Below, in pieces: positions 37,836-49,850 of a DNA stretch of 60,000 nucleotides. The notes below the pieces were generated by a model, which saw only the letters and a program-made list of their open reading frames with translations, was not told the DNA's origin and did no database searches. A program made the position numbers and the translations under genes. Position 1 is the first letter of the stretch. Every line of letters begins with the position of its first letter. Source of the stretch: Takakia lepidozioides (lineage: Eukaryota; Streptophyta; Takakiopsida; Takakiales; Takakiaceae); assembly GCA_030704615.1 (NCBI GenBank), contig CM060733.1, positions 12,092,001-12,152,000 of the forward strand, written 5' to 3'.

Positions 37836-40539
37836 ATGCGTGAAGAACGCACAGGGAACGTTGTAATGCACTGGTTAGCCTGGCGGGTAGAATCTTATAG
37901 GATTCTACATTCCTAGTGACATTCCTGCACACGGGTACGAACAAGAACAATTTTATATAATTGGAAAAAGTACGCAGAAGTCATTGTCAAATTACCTGAG
38001 ATCTGTACCAATTGAAATAATCATATGTACATTCACCTAGGAATATCCAGACTGATTGATACAGAAGCGTGTCCCAGACCCTTAAACAGCGGAATGCCCA
38101 CCCACATGACATCGTAAGTTAACCTGTATCCCAACCCCGGTAGAGTCCTGAGACAAATGCATTTACGTATCTCAAAGAATTGGCCCGTCGCTTTCATAAA
38201 GCGACCCTCTTGGGTGTCACTTTTCCCGATCCGACCTCTGGGAGTCCTAAAACCCTTCGATGTCCCATGACTCCATCAAGGAGTGGAGTGATTTTGTTAG
38301 GCTCGGGGTGGGGCATGAATGCTATGGGTCACCCTTTCTCCAGTGCCGCAACTACCACCATCCAGTCACATGCCCTGGCGGTTTACAGGAAATTGTGTGA
38401 GACAAACTTCACTGAACAATTCAAGCATGTGGTGGTGTTGGGGGGCTTCAACCTCCGGATCACAAGCTCAGCCGCCAAAGAGAAGAAATTCACTCTTTCA
38501 TCTGATATGCAAAGATCTTCAAGGAATAATTGAGAAATTAATTGCGGATTGCAAACTGATGTACAATTTTGTTCCTAGATTTTTTAGTCACTGGTGGTTG
38601 ATGTGGAGAAGGTTATTGTGCTTTTGTGTATGTCTTTCAACAAGGCTTGTGGATTCTTGCAGCAACCATTCATACTCTGCATGAAATGTGGTATAAAAGC
38701 TCACCTACGACAACCCAAACCAATGACAAAATGAGTATATAAAAATTGAATGTATGAAATATTCATACAAGAAATTATAAAAGACCGAATGAAAAATATG
38801 GAAGTTATATGATGTGGACATCATTTTAAGAGAGACCATTTGTCACAGTAAGCTCAAAACGTTATTCTACTTGACCTTGGATATCAATAATAATCACAAC
38901 AATTGTGGCTATTGCGAACTTTTGATGGAAGCGCTTAAAAAAGGTAGAGATAGAATTATTGGTCAGAAATTCAAGACATGATGAGTTGCCAAGGGCCGTG
39001 CAATGGATTCCACAAGTGTGATGGTTGTTATTTTCAGACATAATTCTAGATCTTTTTTTTCGAACTTCATTTTGAGGCATATACTGAAATTTACCAAGTG
39101 CACATATTAACCACCCCTAACAACTTGTGTGCATGGGTCTAGACCAAAGAACCAAGATGATAATGCTAACAGTGGTGTATCTCTCTTTGTTAGTCATAAT
39201 ACAATGCAAATATATATTGTCAGAATCAAACACAAAAGGTTTCGTAAAGTTTGTATAGTAGCTTAAGACCATCCTCTCAAACAGAGCATCTTTAACAGTC
39301 AAATCAAGATCATGATCTACTATCAGTAGCGGACTTGACAATGGAACAAAAACATAGAGATGGTAGAGAAAATGAAGAGACATAAATAAAAATAGCATAC
39401 AATGAAATATGAGAGTGGATTTATACTAACGGAATGATGTTGAATTCATGTGCACCTTGCAGATGAGAAGATTTGATTGTGTTGAAGTGCGCCGAAGTTG
39501 CATGATAGACCTATGGTGTGGAAATCAAAGTAATTATGAGCTGTTCGTAGATAAAACGTCATTCTAACAATGACGGTTACGAGCAGTTTGTTATACATGT
39601 AAAACATGCATCACTTTGAATCTACAACAATATTGCCAAAACACAAGCAAGTAAAGAAGAGTACAACAAACTCATGTTGGTCGTGATCCACTTGAATGTC
39701 GAAGGCTCTGTGGGCTACTTTTGCATGGCGCAACATTCAAGTGCAAGATAATATTGCCATGATTGAAGACCCTTCTTGAGAGGATGGCCATAGCCATATT
39801 ATGGAACAATGCAAAGGGAACACCAGAGTGATTCACGACCTTATATGTACATAGTGATTCTATCAACAACACAAATTCAAAGGTAGGACAATCAACCTCA
39901 CGGATCCAAAGAGATTGTGATAAAAACTACCGTCCTTTGACCACATTTTCTCCTTCGACTTCAACATGAAGCATAATATCTATTTTATAATGCAACAAAA
40001 GAAACCTTGAACCCTAATTGGATGTAAAACTTAAGCAATGAATGAAAAGTTTAAATAACGAATGAAAAAGAAGTTTGGGATTTGAACCCACTGTTGGTAT
40101 TGGAAACCAGAATTGCAATTATAATATAGTGTATCTATCATGTATTGACTAGGGCTACGCGTTGCTCCGCTAGTGACGACTTCTGAGAACAATAATCAAG
40201 TTTTATAGAAATATAATGTAGGAGTATAATCTCACGGTATTTTTGTCGGATTTAGGCAGCATCGGAAGTAGTTATAGTTATGGTTATAGTCTTTTAGGTG
40301 AAGTGACATCATAAGTTATGTTTGCTTCTGCAAAAGTTGTTTTCCCTTCCTTCCTTCTTATATCGTTCGATAACTCTTCATATTCTAAAATTTAATTAAA
40401 AATACAACAGATATATAGGGAAAAACATTTCAAATAAACTTTTAAATTCAAAAAATTATTAACTTTAAAATCAGAACATATTCAATTAATGGTAACATTT
40501 TTATTATAGAGAATAATATTTTAATATTTGACGCCTCCC

Positions 40540-40690
40540 GAAGGAAGCGTAAATTATGGTGTCTCTTCACCCCCAAAGGGTTACTGCCTTCCGTTAGGAA
40601 GGTGGACACCTTTGTGACACCAAGGGTGGATTGAACCCACAACCACTTCCGAGGTGGTATGTGCCCATCACCACTAGGCTACAACTTGAT
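40540..40690 (-). mobile_element. tRNA-derived SINE
   Basis: On the minus strand an A box (TGTAGCCTAGTGG, 40,683-40,671) is followed by a B box (GGGTTCAATCC, 40,638-40,628) with tRNA-like spacing, then a SINE-like body with ggtgtccaccttcc. A second copy lies at about 59,127-59,277 because it is inside the duplication. A related tail occurs near 452-509. Confidence 0.6.
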
Positions 40691-41309
40691 TGTCTATTAT
40701 AGAGAACAAAAAGTCCGATTGGAGATGATGTAACTAAGTGCCATTTCATTTTATTCTAGCGACGACCGAAGGTCGGAAGCTAGTTTATCGTAGAGCAGGA
40801 ATAGGGTGCCAAAGTGCCACGTTTTTATCGCCAAGTCATCATCGTCATGTCATCTGCGTCAAATTGTTTACATCTGCCCGGATTGCCCGCCCAAAAACGC
40901 CAATAGAATTCGTCGCGCCAACTGTTTCGAAACTGCCCAAACTGCCATTTTCTTGAACCGCAGGAGGGGGTTCACAGGCCAATAGCAATTCGCAGATGGA
41001 GACGTTCACGGATTCTGAGTACACAGCAGGAGCTCTCACAATGGTGGGACAACCGCAATCGCAAGCTGTGGCTTTTCTTAATGTACGATGTGAAGAAGTT
41101 TGTCCATCTTGAAAATGGGTACCATGATTTGTTATTCTTCCTGATGTTTACAAGGTTCTTGGGAGATTCAGCTTGGTGTTAGCAGGCCGTGTTTCAATCT
41201 CTGCCTGCTCAGCTGTACCGTGGTGGTTCTCACAGACCAATCCGACATTACCTGACTATAGACACAAACAGCACACACAAGAGGTCCTTTTAGGTTGATG
41301 GTCGGCCAA

Positions 41310-42425
41310 ATCCTCCATGGGTCATGACACAAGGTCAAGGACAATGTGGTGAGGGCACCTTCTTCTTCGATCTATTTGAGCCTGTTTTGCCCTCTCATCA
41401 GACTCGGCCTTGACAAGTTACTGTCGTTGTGGCAGCAGGAAAGTATCCAAAAACAGATAACAGAGATGAGGAGAATCTTGGGAATGAACACTTTTCCGAC
41501 CCCAGTCAATGGTGGGACAATGGACACAAAAAGGTGAATCTCTGTTGGACTACAGAGAGAAGCAGATGCAATTCAGAATTGGGGTGTCAGGTGCTAGAAG
41601 TCTCCATGGGTCATGAAACAAGGTAAGAACAATGTGGTGAGGGCACCTTCTTCTTCGACCTCTTTCAGCCTGTTTTGTCCTCTCATCAGATTCGACCCTG
41701 AGATGTGGGTCCAGATTCATCCAAGAGGGTCGGATTTCAAGCTCCAGATCACCTATGATTCCATATGGAAGGATAGCTACAAGAAACCTGCATGGGTAGA
41801 TGGTCAACTGGAAGCCGCAACAACAGGAGCAGCCGTACAATTGATAATGTCAGGCATTGCTAATGAAGGCACCTTCTTCAAAACATTTCACCCTGTTTTT
41901 CCCTCTTCTCACAATCGGCCCTAAATTTTCATGTTGAATTCTGCAAGGTAGCTGGTTGAGTGAACCTTTGATAGTTTGGAGTGACTTTGACATGATACTA
42001 CTGCCAATATAACAACAGTGAAGTATCCATAAATAGGTAATAGAGACGAGGAGAGGTTGTGAAATGAATACTTTTCTGACCCCAGTCAATGGTGGGACAA
42101 TGGAGACAAAAGGTGAATGCCTATTGGATTACAGAGAGTAGCAGATGCAATTGAGGATATGAACTAGAGCGATATGTTGAGTTGGGTGTTTCCTAGAACA
42201 AATCTAGGCTGTCATTGTCAGCTGATAGCAACAAGGCAGGGATATATGTATGATTTGTGCAGAGGCATGGATAGCTGAAGGAGCATGGATAGTGTGTGGG
42301 TGGACAGATTCATCCAAGAGGGCCGACTTCAAGCTCCAGATGACCTATGATTCCATGTGTATCAAATAGCTACAATAAACCTGCATGGGTAGATGGTCAA
42401 CTAAAGGCAACAGCTGCAGTGGCGC
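41310..42425. repeat. Block of three interleaved degenerate duplications
   Basis: Three segments each occur twice: about 41,310-41,405 with 41,605-41,705 (shared gggcaccttcttcttcga), about 41,425-41,560 with 42,005-42,135 (shared gtcaatggtgggacaatgga), and about 41,735-41,830 with 42,320-42,425 (shared acctgcatgggtagatggtc). The third pair translates on the plus strand to similar peptides (FKLQITYDSIWK and FKLQMTYDSM; KPAWVDGQL in both), so a coding ancestor of unknown family is likely. Confidence 0.65.
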
Positions 42426-42605
42426 AGTTGATAGAATCAGGCACCTCAACCATGACCACAACTTCTGGAAGAGGATCAAGAGAGGGAGTCCACAATGCCT
42501 TTTCTGGCACTTCTGGGCATGTGAAGATCTTTTGTGCGGCAGTCAGCCTGACAGACTCCAAACCAATGGGGCATTTCAGCAGATTCAGATACGTATGTCT
42601 GTCTC

Positions 42606-45040
42606 TTGCTTAAGTGCATCAAGATGGAAGGTCTAGAAGCTGGAAAGCAGGTGCACACTCACATTATCCAAAGTGGATTCACACCAAATGTTTTTCTACT
42701 CAACACCCTTGTCAACATGTATGTTAAGTGCGGGAGCATCGTGGATGCTCACCAAGTGTTCAACAAAATGCCTCAACGATCTTTGATCACTTGATAATGT
42801 TGGCAGGATTTACCAAGCATGGGTGTGGTAGGAATGCTTTGGAGACCTATGAGCAAATGTTGCGCGAAGGGGTGAAGCCTGACCGCATAACGTTGGTTTG
42901 CATTTGTAATGTGTGTGCAAGCCTGGCAGCCCTGGATGCAAAGGGAGTGTTTGACAGTATGGCTGAGCGAGATGTGGTGTCGTGGAGTGCGATGATTGCA
43001 GGAGATGCACAACAATGGGCGGGATGGAGGCTTTGGAGACCTATGAGCAATTGATGTGCCGCATAACGTTTGTTTGCATTTACAATGCGTGTGCAAGCCT
43101 GGCAGCCTTGGAAAGGTGCAAAGAGGTCCATGGTGACATCGTCAAAGCTGGATTTTTCATCTTGAACACTGCCCTGCTGGACATGTATGTGTGAGTGCAT
43201 CGAGGATGCAAAGGGAGTGTTGAACAGTATGGCTGAATGAAATGTGGTGTCGTGGAGTGCGATGATTGCAGGATATGCACAGCAGGGGCGTGGGATGGAG
43301 GCTTTGGAGACCTATGAGCAAATGATGGGGGAAGGGTTGAAGCCCGACCACATCACGTTTGTGTGCGTTTGCAATGCGTGTGCAAGCCTGGCAGCCCTGT
43401 AAAAGGGCAAAGAGGTGCATGGTTGCATCGCCAAAGCTGGAATTGTACCAGATGTGATTCTGAAGTACAATACCCTCGTGGACATGTATGCCAAATGTGG
43501 GAGCATTGAGGATGCGGAGGGAATGTTCAACAATATGGCTGAACAAGATTTGGTGTCATGGAAAGCCATGCTTGCAGGATAGGCACAGCAGGAGCGTGGG
43601 ATGGAGGACTTGGAGACCTATGAGCAAATGATGGGGGAAGGGGTGCATTTGAGGATGCAAAAGGAGTATTTGACAATGTGCCTGAAGGAAATGTGATGTC
43701 GTGGAATGCGATGATCGCATGATATGCCCACAACATGGTTGTGATAGGGAGGTCCTGCAACTATTTGAAGGAATGCAAAAGAACGGCTTGAAGCCGGACA
43801 GTGTTCCATTTATATGTGTTCTCTCTGCATGCAGCCACACTGGCCTACTGAATGAAGGAAGACGCTACTTTGATTCCTTGAGTCAAGATCATGGTGTTAC
43901 TCCGACAGTAAAGCACTTTGGTTGTATGGTGGACCTTCTTGGACGTGCGGGACAACTGGATGAGGCAGTGGATCTGATTAATAAGATGCCAATCAATCCA
44001 GATGTTGTGGTGTGAAAAGCCTTGCTTGGTGCCTGCAGAATCCATGGCAATGTGGAGATGGCTGAACGTGCGGCAACATCCACTACAACAGATCGCGGTA
44101 GTTATGACTGCCAAACCGTGGTAGTCATGGTTTTCATGATTTTGACCATGACTGCACCATGTTTTTATATGAAAGTCGTTCATACGACTGTAGTCATATG
44201 AACGACTATCTAAATAGTCGTCTGTATGACTACATGGCTCCGGAATGGGCGGAAGGCTGGTCAACGGCAATTGACCAGATTTAGCTCACTATTCATAGTC
44301 ATTTCCATGACTACAGTGTACATGGATGAGATTACATAGTCATGATGACTACTGGGGATTTTGTAATTTGGTGTGTATAATACAATTAAAACACCATATG
44401 ATCATATGAATGACTAATAGGTGTATTGGTTAACAGGTAGTGAACTATAACTCTTATAGTAAAGAGGTTGCAGGTTCAAACTCCTCTAAGTACAATCAAA
44501 TGGATAAGATGGTCCTAGGGTTAGTAGGTGAGCTAGGGATAGCACGTGGTACCCTAGATGGATTGCCACGTGGTTTTTTCATTATTATAAAATGCATTAT
44601 GCCACGTGGCACAATGCGGTGCGACGCAGCATTTGACATATGTTTTTATTTTTTTAGTTTTTTAATTTAATTTAATTTTTTAAATCAATTGCACCTCGCC
44701 ACATGGCGCAGCAGCGGCGGCTGCAGTATGGTATATATGACTGCAGTGAGAGATATCACTTGGTTCATATGACTGTAGTCATCCGGACCGTACCATCCTG
44801 TACTCATTGTATTGACTTGGTTTGCATGACTTACAGTCATAGAAGTCATATGTACCGTTTATGACTGCAGAATAATCATATATACAGTCATAAATACCGC
44901 GATCTGTTGTAGTGATCTATCCTCAAGTGGGATGAACATGATGCCGCGACTTATGTGTTGTTATGTCAAACATCTATGCTGCAGCTGGCAGGTGGGATGA
45001 TATTGCAAAAGTAAGAAGAATGATGAAGGTCAGAGCACTA
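42606..45040 (+). pseudogene. PLS-type pentatricopeptide repeat (PPR) gene remnant
   Basis: PLS-class PPR proteins bind organelle RNA, often for C-to-U editing. Repeat blocks are plain: AGKQVHTHIIQSGFTPNVFL, LVNMYVKCGSIVDAHQVFNK, GLKPDSVPFICVLSACSHTG, RRYFDSLSQDHGVTPTVKHF, CMVDLLGRAGQLDEAVDLIN and, after an insertion, an E-motif segment (AAAGRWDDIAKVRRMM). The frame is broken many times: stops at 42,792, 43,192, 43,398 and 43,580, indels, and a stop near 44,013. The middle (about 42,880-43,640) contains three to four nearly identical copies of one PPR module (shared gtgtgcaagcctggcagcc and tatgagcaaatgatggggg). An 834-bp CACTA element splits the E region at 44,081. Homology stops near 45,040, where unrelated DNA begins. 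It lies wholly inside the duplicated unit. Confidence 0.9.
44081..44914. mobile_element. Non-autonomous CACTA (En/Spm-type) DNA transposon
   Basis: Terminal inverted repeats begin CACTACAACAGATCGCGGTA and match over 29 of the first 30 bp. The element is flanked on both sides by the 3-bp target duplication ATC (44,078-44,080 and 44,915-44,917), as expected for this superfamily. Subterminal DNA has repeated agtcat/atgact motifs, typical of transposase-binding arrays. It encodes no transposase. A B-box-like motif (ggttcaaactcc, about 44,473) with a tRNA-like left part (about 44,420) suggests a SINE nested inside or a tRNA-like internal segment. It interrupts the PPR remnant precisely: omitting the element and one ATC restores an open PPR reading across the junction. 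Confidence 0.92.
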
Positions 45041-46990
45041 CAATACAAGCTGGGCTTTTCGACTTTGTATTTGACTCATTTTTGAGTCGTTTGCAACATT
45101 TTTACTCCCAGCCTCCATAGTCGAACATGCGTGACAAAGGTCAAGTCGTTTCAGTCAAGCAGTCGAATCCAGATGCCAGGTTCTGACAGTGAAATGTGAC
45201 AGTAAAATCTAGGGGATGACGTGTAGGCAGCACAGTATGACGTGGATGCGACGTGGCTGTCATGGTTTTAGTCATGGTTATCTAGATTACCTACTTCTAG
45301 TTAACTACGACATTTTAGATATTTATATTTATATTTTGTGTGTTGGGACTTCATTTGGTCTCACATGTCAAGTGAGGTGTCGAGCCTCACTTGAGACATG
45401 GAGATAGGTTTTCCCCTTGTGAGTGTTGAGGAGGCTCATCTTCTTGTAGTTGAGCCTCCATGAGCTTCTCTCACCTCCATAGCTCTAGGTATTGAGAGGG
45501 AGTGTGTTGAGGGCTTTGTAGGGTGGATTCCTTTAGCAAAGGTGCCATTGGCTTGACTTAGTTTATGTGATAGAGTGGATTTCACTTGGAATGACTAGGG
45601 CTTGTTCTTCATGTGATTGCTTCATGCTTTGAGAGCTTTCATTGTCTTCTACTTCTCTCATTTCTCATCTCTTATCACTATAAGAAGATCACTTTATGCT
45701 TGTGAGTGCGGAGTGTAAGGATTAGTTTTGCACTTGTATTTTAAAGAGGTTGAGAGCTAGGAGAATTTAGCTCTTGTATCACAAGGCTTGCAAGGGGTTG
45801 CAAGGAAAGGTGCTTGAGTATTACATGCACCAAGGAGTTGGAGAGCTTGAGAAGAAAGCTCTTGAGTAACAAGATTTTGCAAGGATTGTAAGGAGGAAGT
45901 CTTGTGTGTGTGGAAGCATGGATTCTAGGGTTTGAGAATCCTTTGTATGCATTATGGAATCGATGGTGTGCGCCATGGCTTGTGGAGAGTGACTAAAGGC
46001 TTGTTAGTGCTCATTTCACTATCAAGCTAGGGTTAAGCAAGTTCAAAGTGTGGATGTTGTGGAAGAGAAGCCAAGGAGCTATATATGTTTGGGCTTGAAG
46101 ACAACAAGGGCAAGCACTTGGAGAGCACTAAGAAGCTCAAGAGGTTTTGAAAGGGAGCATGTGAAGAAATCTTCCAATCATGGTGGTGTGGAGCCAAGCT
46201 TAGGGTGCCATTGGAAGGGCTTGGAGAACACGTGGTGGGAAATCCTTGAAAGGAAATCATCATTCAATGTATGCATAGCTTCACCCTAACTATGTAATGT
46301 GACAAGAGGGGGAGGCAATACTTGGCTATTCATGCTCTTGGTAGTGCGAGCTTTGTGGTGGATAGTTGACCAAGCAAGTGGTGCATGTGTGGAGCATGCT
46401 CGCTTGAGTTTGTAAGTTCAAGTTTGAGAAGGGGAGCTCTTGAACTAGCAAGAGGTGAAGGCCTTTGAGATCCATTTGTGTGTGAAGTGGAGAGGTGTTG
46501 ATTCATGTTATGATGAAGGAGAGCAACACATAGGCCAAGAGGTCATGAAACATGCATTCAAATGACCACGGGGAGCACATGGATGATGGATTGGTGCAAG
46601 ACCCCAAATGAGGCATATGGCGTGAGAGTGGGATCCAAGGCGGATTGCTTGGGAGCATTATTGTAAGTGACAAGCATTGCTCCTACACATTGAGATAATT
46701 TGTGTTGATTTGGAGCAATTGTCAAGTGATGAGGAGACAAATGCATGATTGCTCGGCATTGGAGATATGGTAGTTTGCAATCAAATCCCAAGGACTAGAA
46801 GGGGGATTGATTTGGTGGACAATGACTTGCAAGTTGAGTTGGACCACTCTTGGTTGCACATTGGGGTGGAAGAGAGTAAGAAGATGTCTCTTATGACCAC
46901 CTAGAGACCATATTTTTGCTTGAGTAGAAGCATAGAAGTCAAGGACTTGCATTCTAGCTCTTCATTACAAACCCTAGTAGTGTATGCTCA

Positions 46991-47345
46991 GACTATACCT
47001 CTGTTAGTATACCAAACAGGAGCTTGTCCCTTTGACTATACCTCTGTTGAGGTATCACCATATGTGAACCCTAATGTGAGACTATACCTCTGTTAGTATA
47101 CCAAACAGGAGCTTGTCCATTTTACTATACCTCTATTGAGGTATCACCATATGTGAACCCTAATCAGCTCAGACTATACCTCTGTTAGTATACCAAACAG
47201 GAGCTTGTCCCTTTTACTATACCTCTGTTGAGGTATCACCATATGTGGACCCTAATCAGCTCAGACTATACCTCTGTAAAGGTATCATCAACATAAGGGA
47301 CCCTAGCAACCTCAAGTATATCTCTGTTAAGGTATCAACAGTGTA
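46991..47345 (+). repeat. Tandem array of about 90-bp units upstream of gag
   Basis: Units begin gactatacctctgt at 46,991, 47,080, 47,172 and 47,264 (spacing 89, 92 and 92 bp); the last is partial and a further degenerate piece follows. Each unit has two related halves, one with ttagtataccaaacagg and one with gaggtatcaccatatg. Confidence 0.85.
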
Positions 47346-47412
47346 AGGACTTAGTGAAATTTAAGGGCCTTTAGAGGATTGTTTGGAAGATATTTGAGGG
47401 CCCTTGGAAGAG

Positions 47413-47475
47413 TATTTGGAGGATCTTTGGGGTCCTTGGAGGAGTGTTTGGAGGATCTTTGGGGTCCTTGGAGGA
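47413..47475 (+). repeat. Two near-identical 32-bp tandem units
   Basis: ttggaggatctttggggtcc with its flanks occurs twice in a row (47,413-47,444 and 47,445-47,475) with one mismatch. Shorter derivatives lie on either side. Confidence 0.75.
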
Positions 47476-48137
47476 CCCTTCGAGGAGCTTTGGTGGACAA
47501 TGTTGAAGAGCTCTTGAAGGATTGATTGAGGGATATTGAAGGATACTTGCCACGGCCATACAAGCGAGTGGATAGAGACAGGAGGGAGAGTAGTGGGATG
47601 AGAGCATTCTGGGGTTAGGAATTGCTTTAGTTTCTCTTCTCCATAGTCTTTCACCCTCTCTGTAGGCCAAAACCTTTCCGTAGGTGGAGGCAAGAGTCAG
47701 TCCGGGTTTGGGCTGGGGTGTCCTTGCAGGAGCGACACTGTGGAGTGTTTTTGGTGTGGGGGAGTTGTTGTCTTGATTTTCTTGTGTTTGGATCCCCTCC
47801 ACACCTGCATGCTTGAGTGTGCACCATGTTAGCTTTGTGTGGGCGCTTGTTTTCATAGGAGGTTGGTCCGGATTTGATCACCGGCCAATCCTAGAGTATG
47901 CTGTCGGTGGTGAGGCTGGAGTGATGACCAGCAAGACCACCAGTGTTTCTTCTATGGTGAGGTTGGGTTGATGACCAGCAGACCATAGGAGTGCTTGCGG
48001 TGGATGCAGGTGCAGGTACAGGTCTACGTTAGAAACCTATTATTCCTGCTTGAACCAGTAGCCGCAACAGGTTCTTTACCCGGTTACCTTGTACAAAGTG
48101 GGGATTAGAGACAGGTTGACAACCGGTTGGGTTGTGA

Positions 48138-49551
48138 GTTTTCATCACGGAGGTGCCACCAGCTGCTGAGGGGAGTGCCAATACAAGCACCAGCGATACT
48201 AGTGGGTACACAAGACAAGGTGTGCGGTTTAGGCCACTTTCACCTTCAGTGTCTTCTGAGGAAGGTTCGGACTCGGAGTAAGGAGGATTCTCGCCGAGGG
48301 TGCAAGTCATTTCCATGCCATTGTTGTGGGACACGATGGAGGAGATGTATGGAGCTACCAAGGGGCCACGTAGGTATTCTGGAGCTATGGGCACCATCGA
48401 GCTTGATGACTTTATACAAGAGTTTGACAGTTGGTGTGATTTGCAGCAAATGCGCAATCCACAACTGTTTACGCCCTTTATGGCGTGGAAGGGGCTATTC
48501 CAGCACCTTGAGGGGCCGCCCATGGATGATTACCATGAATTTAGGCGGGGACATGCGGTGGAGATTGAGGAGTGGCGAGAGTATTGGTCACCTAACTATG
48601 TCTCAATCACTAGAGGCACAAGGGCAGCGGTGACACCAGCAGCTACACAAACATCTCCAACTACAAGCACTAGTAGTGGAACAAGTAGTGCCGACACTTC
48701 TGAAGGTGGTACCAGTTCAAAAGGTGCTACTACTCCTCCTGCCACAATTACAACACATGTGCCTAGATTCAACCCGGTGGTGGAGTTCTTCTAGGAGTTG
48801 CGGAGGAACTACCAAGGTGTACGGACAAAGAAGCTGCGAAGTTTGCAAGACTTCCAGCGCAAATCCAATGAGAGCTTGCGAGAGGCCTACACTCGTATGA
48901 GGCGCTTGATAAGTGTGACCCAACGGGTTACTGAAGCTCAGGCAGTCCAGTTCTGGTATGGAATTTTGGACAAGGAGCTCAAGAGAAGGGTGCGGGATGC
49001 AACCCTGTTACAAGCGGCCCAACCCACATTAGCGGATGTGTTTCTGCTGGCTGAGCGGATTGAGCTCAACATGGTGGAGGAGCGAGTTGTTACCATTGAA
49101 TTTGGCAAGGACATGTCTGCACGAGGTGCAGCTGCCAGCCAACAGGTACAAGAGACTGCCCAACAGCGTGGTCAGGGGGGCAAGGTTGCCCAACCCAAGT
49201 TCCATGGAGCTTACAGGGGACCTCAGGTGCAGAGGCCCGTGGCATCTTTTGCATGCCAACAGCAACCAGGGGTGTTGGACATGTGGAGGACCCCATGTCA
49301 AGAGAGATTGCCCAGAGAGTGGCAGAAGGCCGGCACAAGCACAGCCTGCACAGTTGCAGTGTGGGCATTGTGGCAAGTATGGTCATGGAGATGCCCAGTG
49401 TTATGACTTGCACCCTAAGTTGCGCCCAGGCCAGTTCCAAGGGAACAATGGTGGCCGGGGGCAAGGTGGACCAGCCCAGAGAGGACGAGGTGGTCGGGCA
49501 CGAGGTGCAGGCCAAGGGCAAGCTCAACATGGCCAAGGACGCGGAGGTTAG
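48138..49551 (+). pseudogene. Gag of the Ty3/Gypsy element
   Basis: The first part encodes a low-complexity Ser/Thr/Glu-rich stretch and then a capsid-like domain (ELDDFIQEFDSWCDLQQM, FMAWKGLFQHLEGPP, LREAYTRMRRLI). After a frame change near 49,265 come two CCHC zinc knuckles, CWTCGGPHVKRDC and CGHCGKYGHGDAQC, and a Gly/Arg/Gln-rich nucleic-acid-binding tail. Stops TAA 48,279 and TAG 48,792 interrupt it. The original start codon cannot be fixed, since a stop at 48,135 lies just before the coding-like stretch. Confidence 0.88.
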
Positions 49552-49850
49552 GGTGTTGACCAAGACATGGCCAACCGGCTTCAACAGCTAGAGCAGAGGC
49601 TCGCTGCCATGGCTACAACTCAGGTGGTACCGGCTCCCAGGCGGGATGGTCCACCTCCTGCTCTTGAGAGAGGAGATATGGAGGCATGGGATTCATGTGC
49701 GGAGTAGCACTACCACTAGTGCAGGTGGAGTCTGCTGCAGCCGTGACTTGAGGAGCAGTACGAGTTCCTGAGCCACGAAGTGCAGAGGTGGAATTGGATC
49801 CATAGCGTAGGGAGGCAAGCCGTCAGGCGAGGCTTCCTCAGTCATTCACA

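Larger units (their letters stand above)
45041..48137. other. Probable 5' LTR and leader region of the Ty3/Gypsy element
   Basis: No gene. The stretch starts at the end of PPR homology and leads up to gag. A possible LTR start is tgttgggacttcatttgg near 45,341, but the 3' LTR is not in this window, so LTR limits cannot be tested. I saw no clear tRNA primer-binding site. The right part holds the tandem repeats listed separately. About 47,900-48,000 has a short duplication (gaccagca and tggtgagg motifs). Confidence 0.4.

Noticed and set aside
42773-43840. Series of minus-strand open frames rich in His, Cys and Ser
   Set aside because: They are antisense shadows of the repeated PPR modules on the plus strand.
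47371-47881. Minus-strand Pro/Ser/Lys-rich open frames near 47.4-47.9 kb
   Set aside because: They arise from the 32-bp tandem repeats and leader of the retroelement; no domain is seen.
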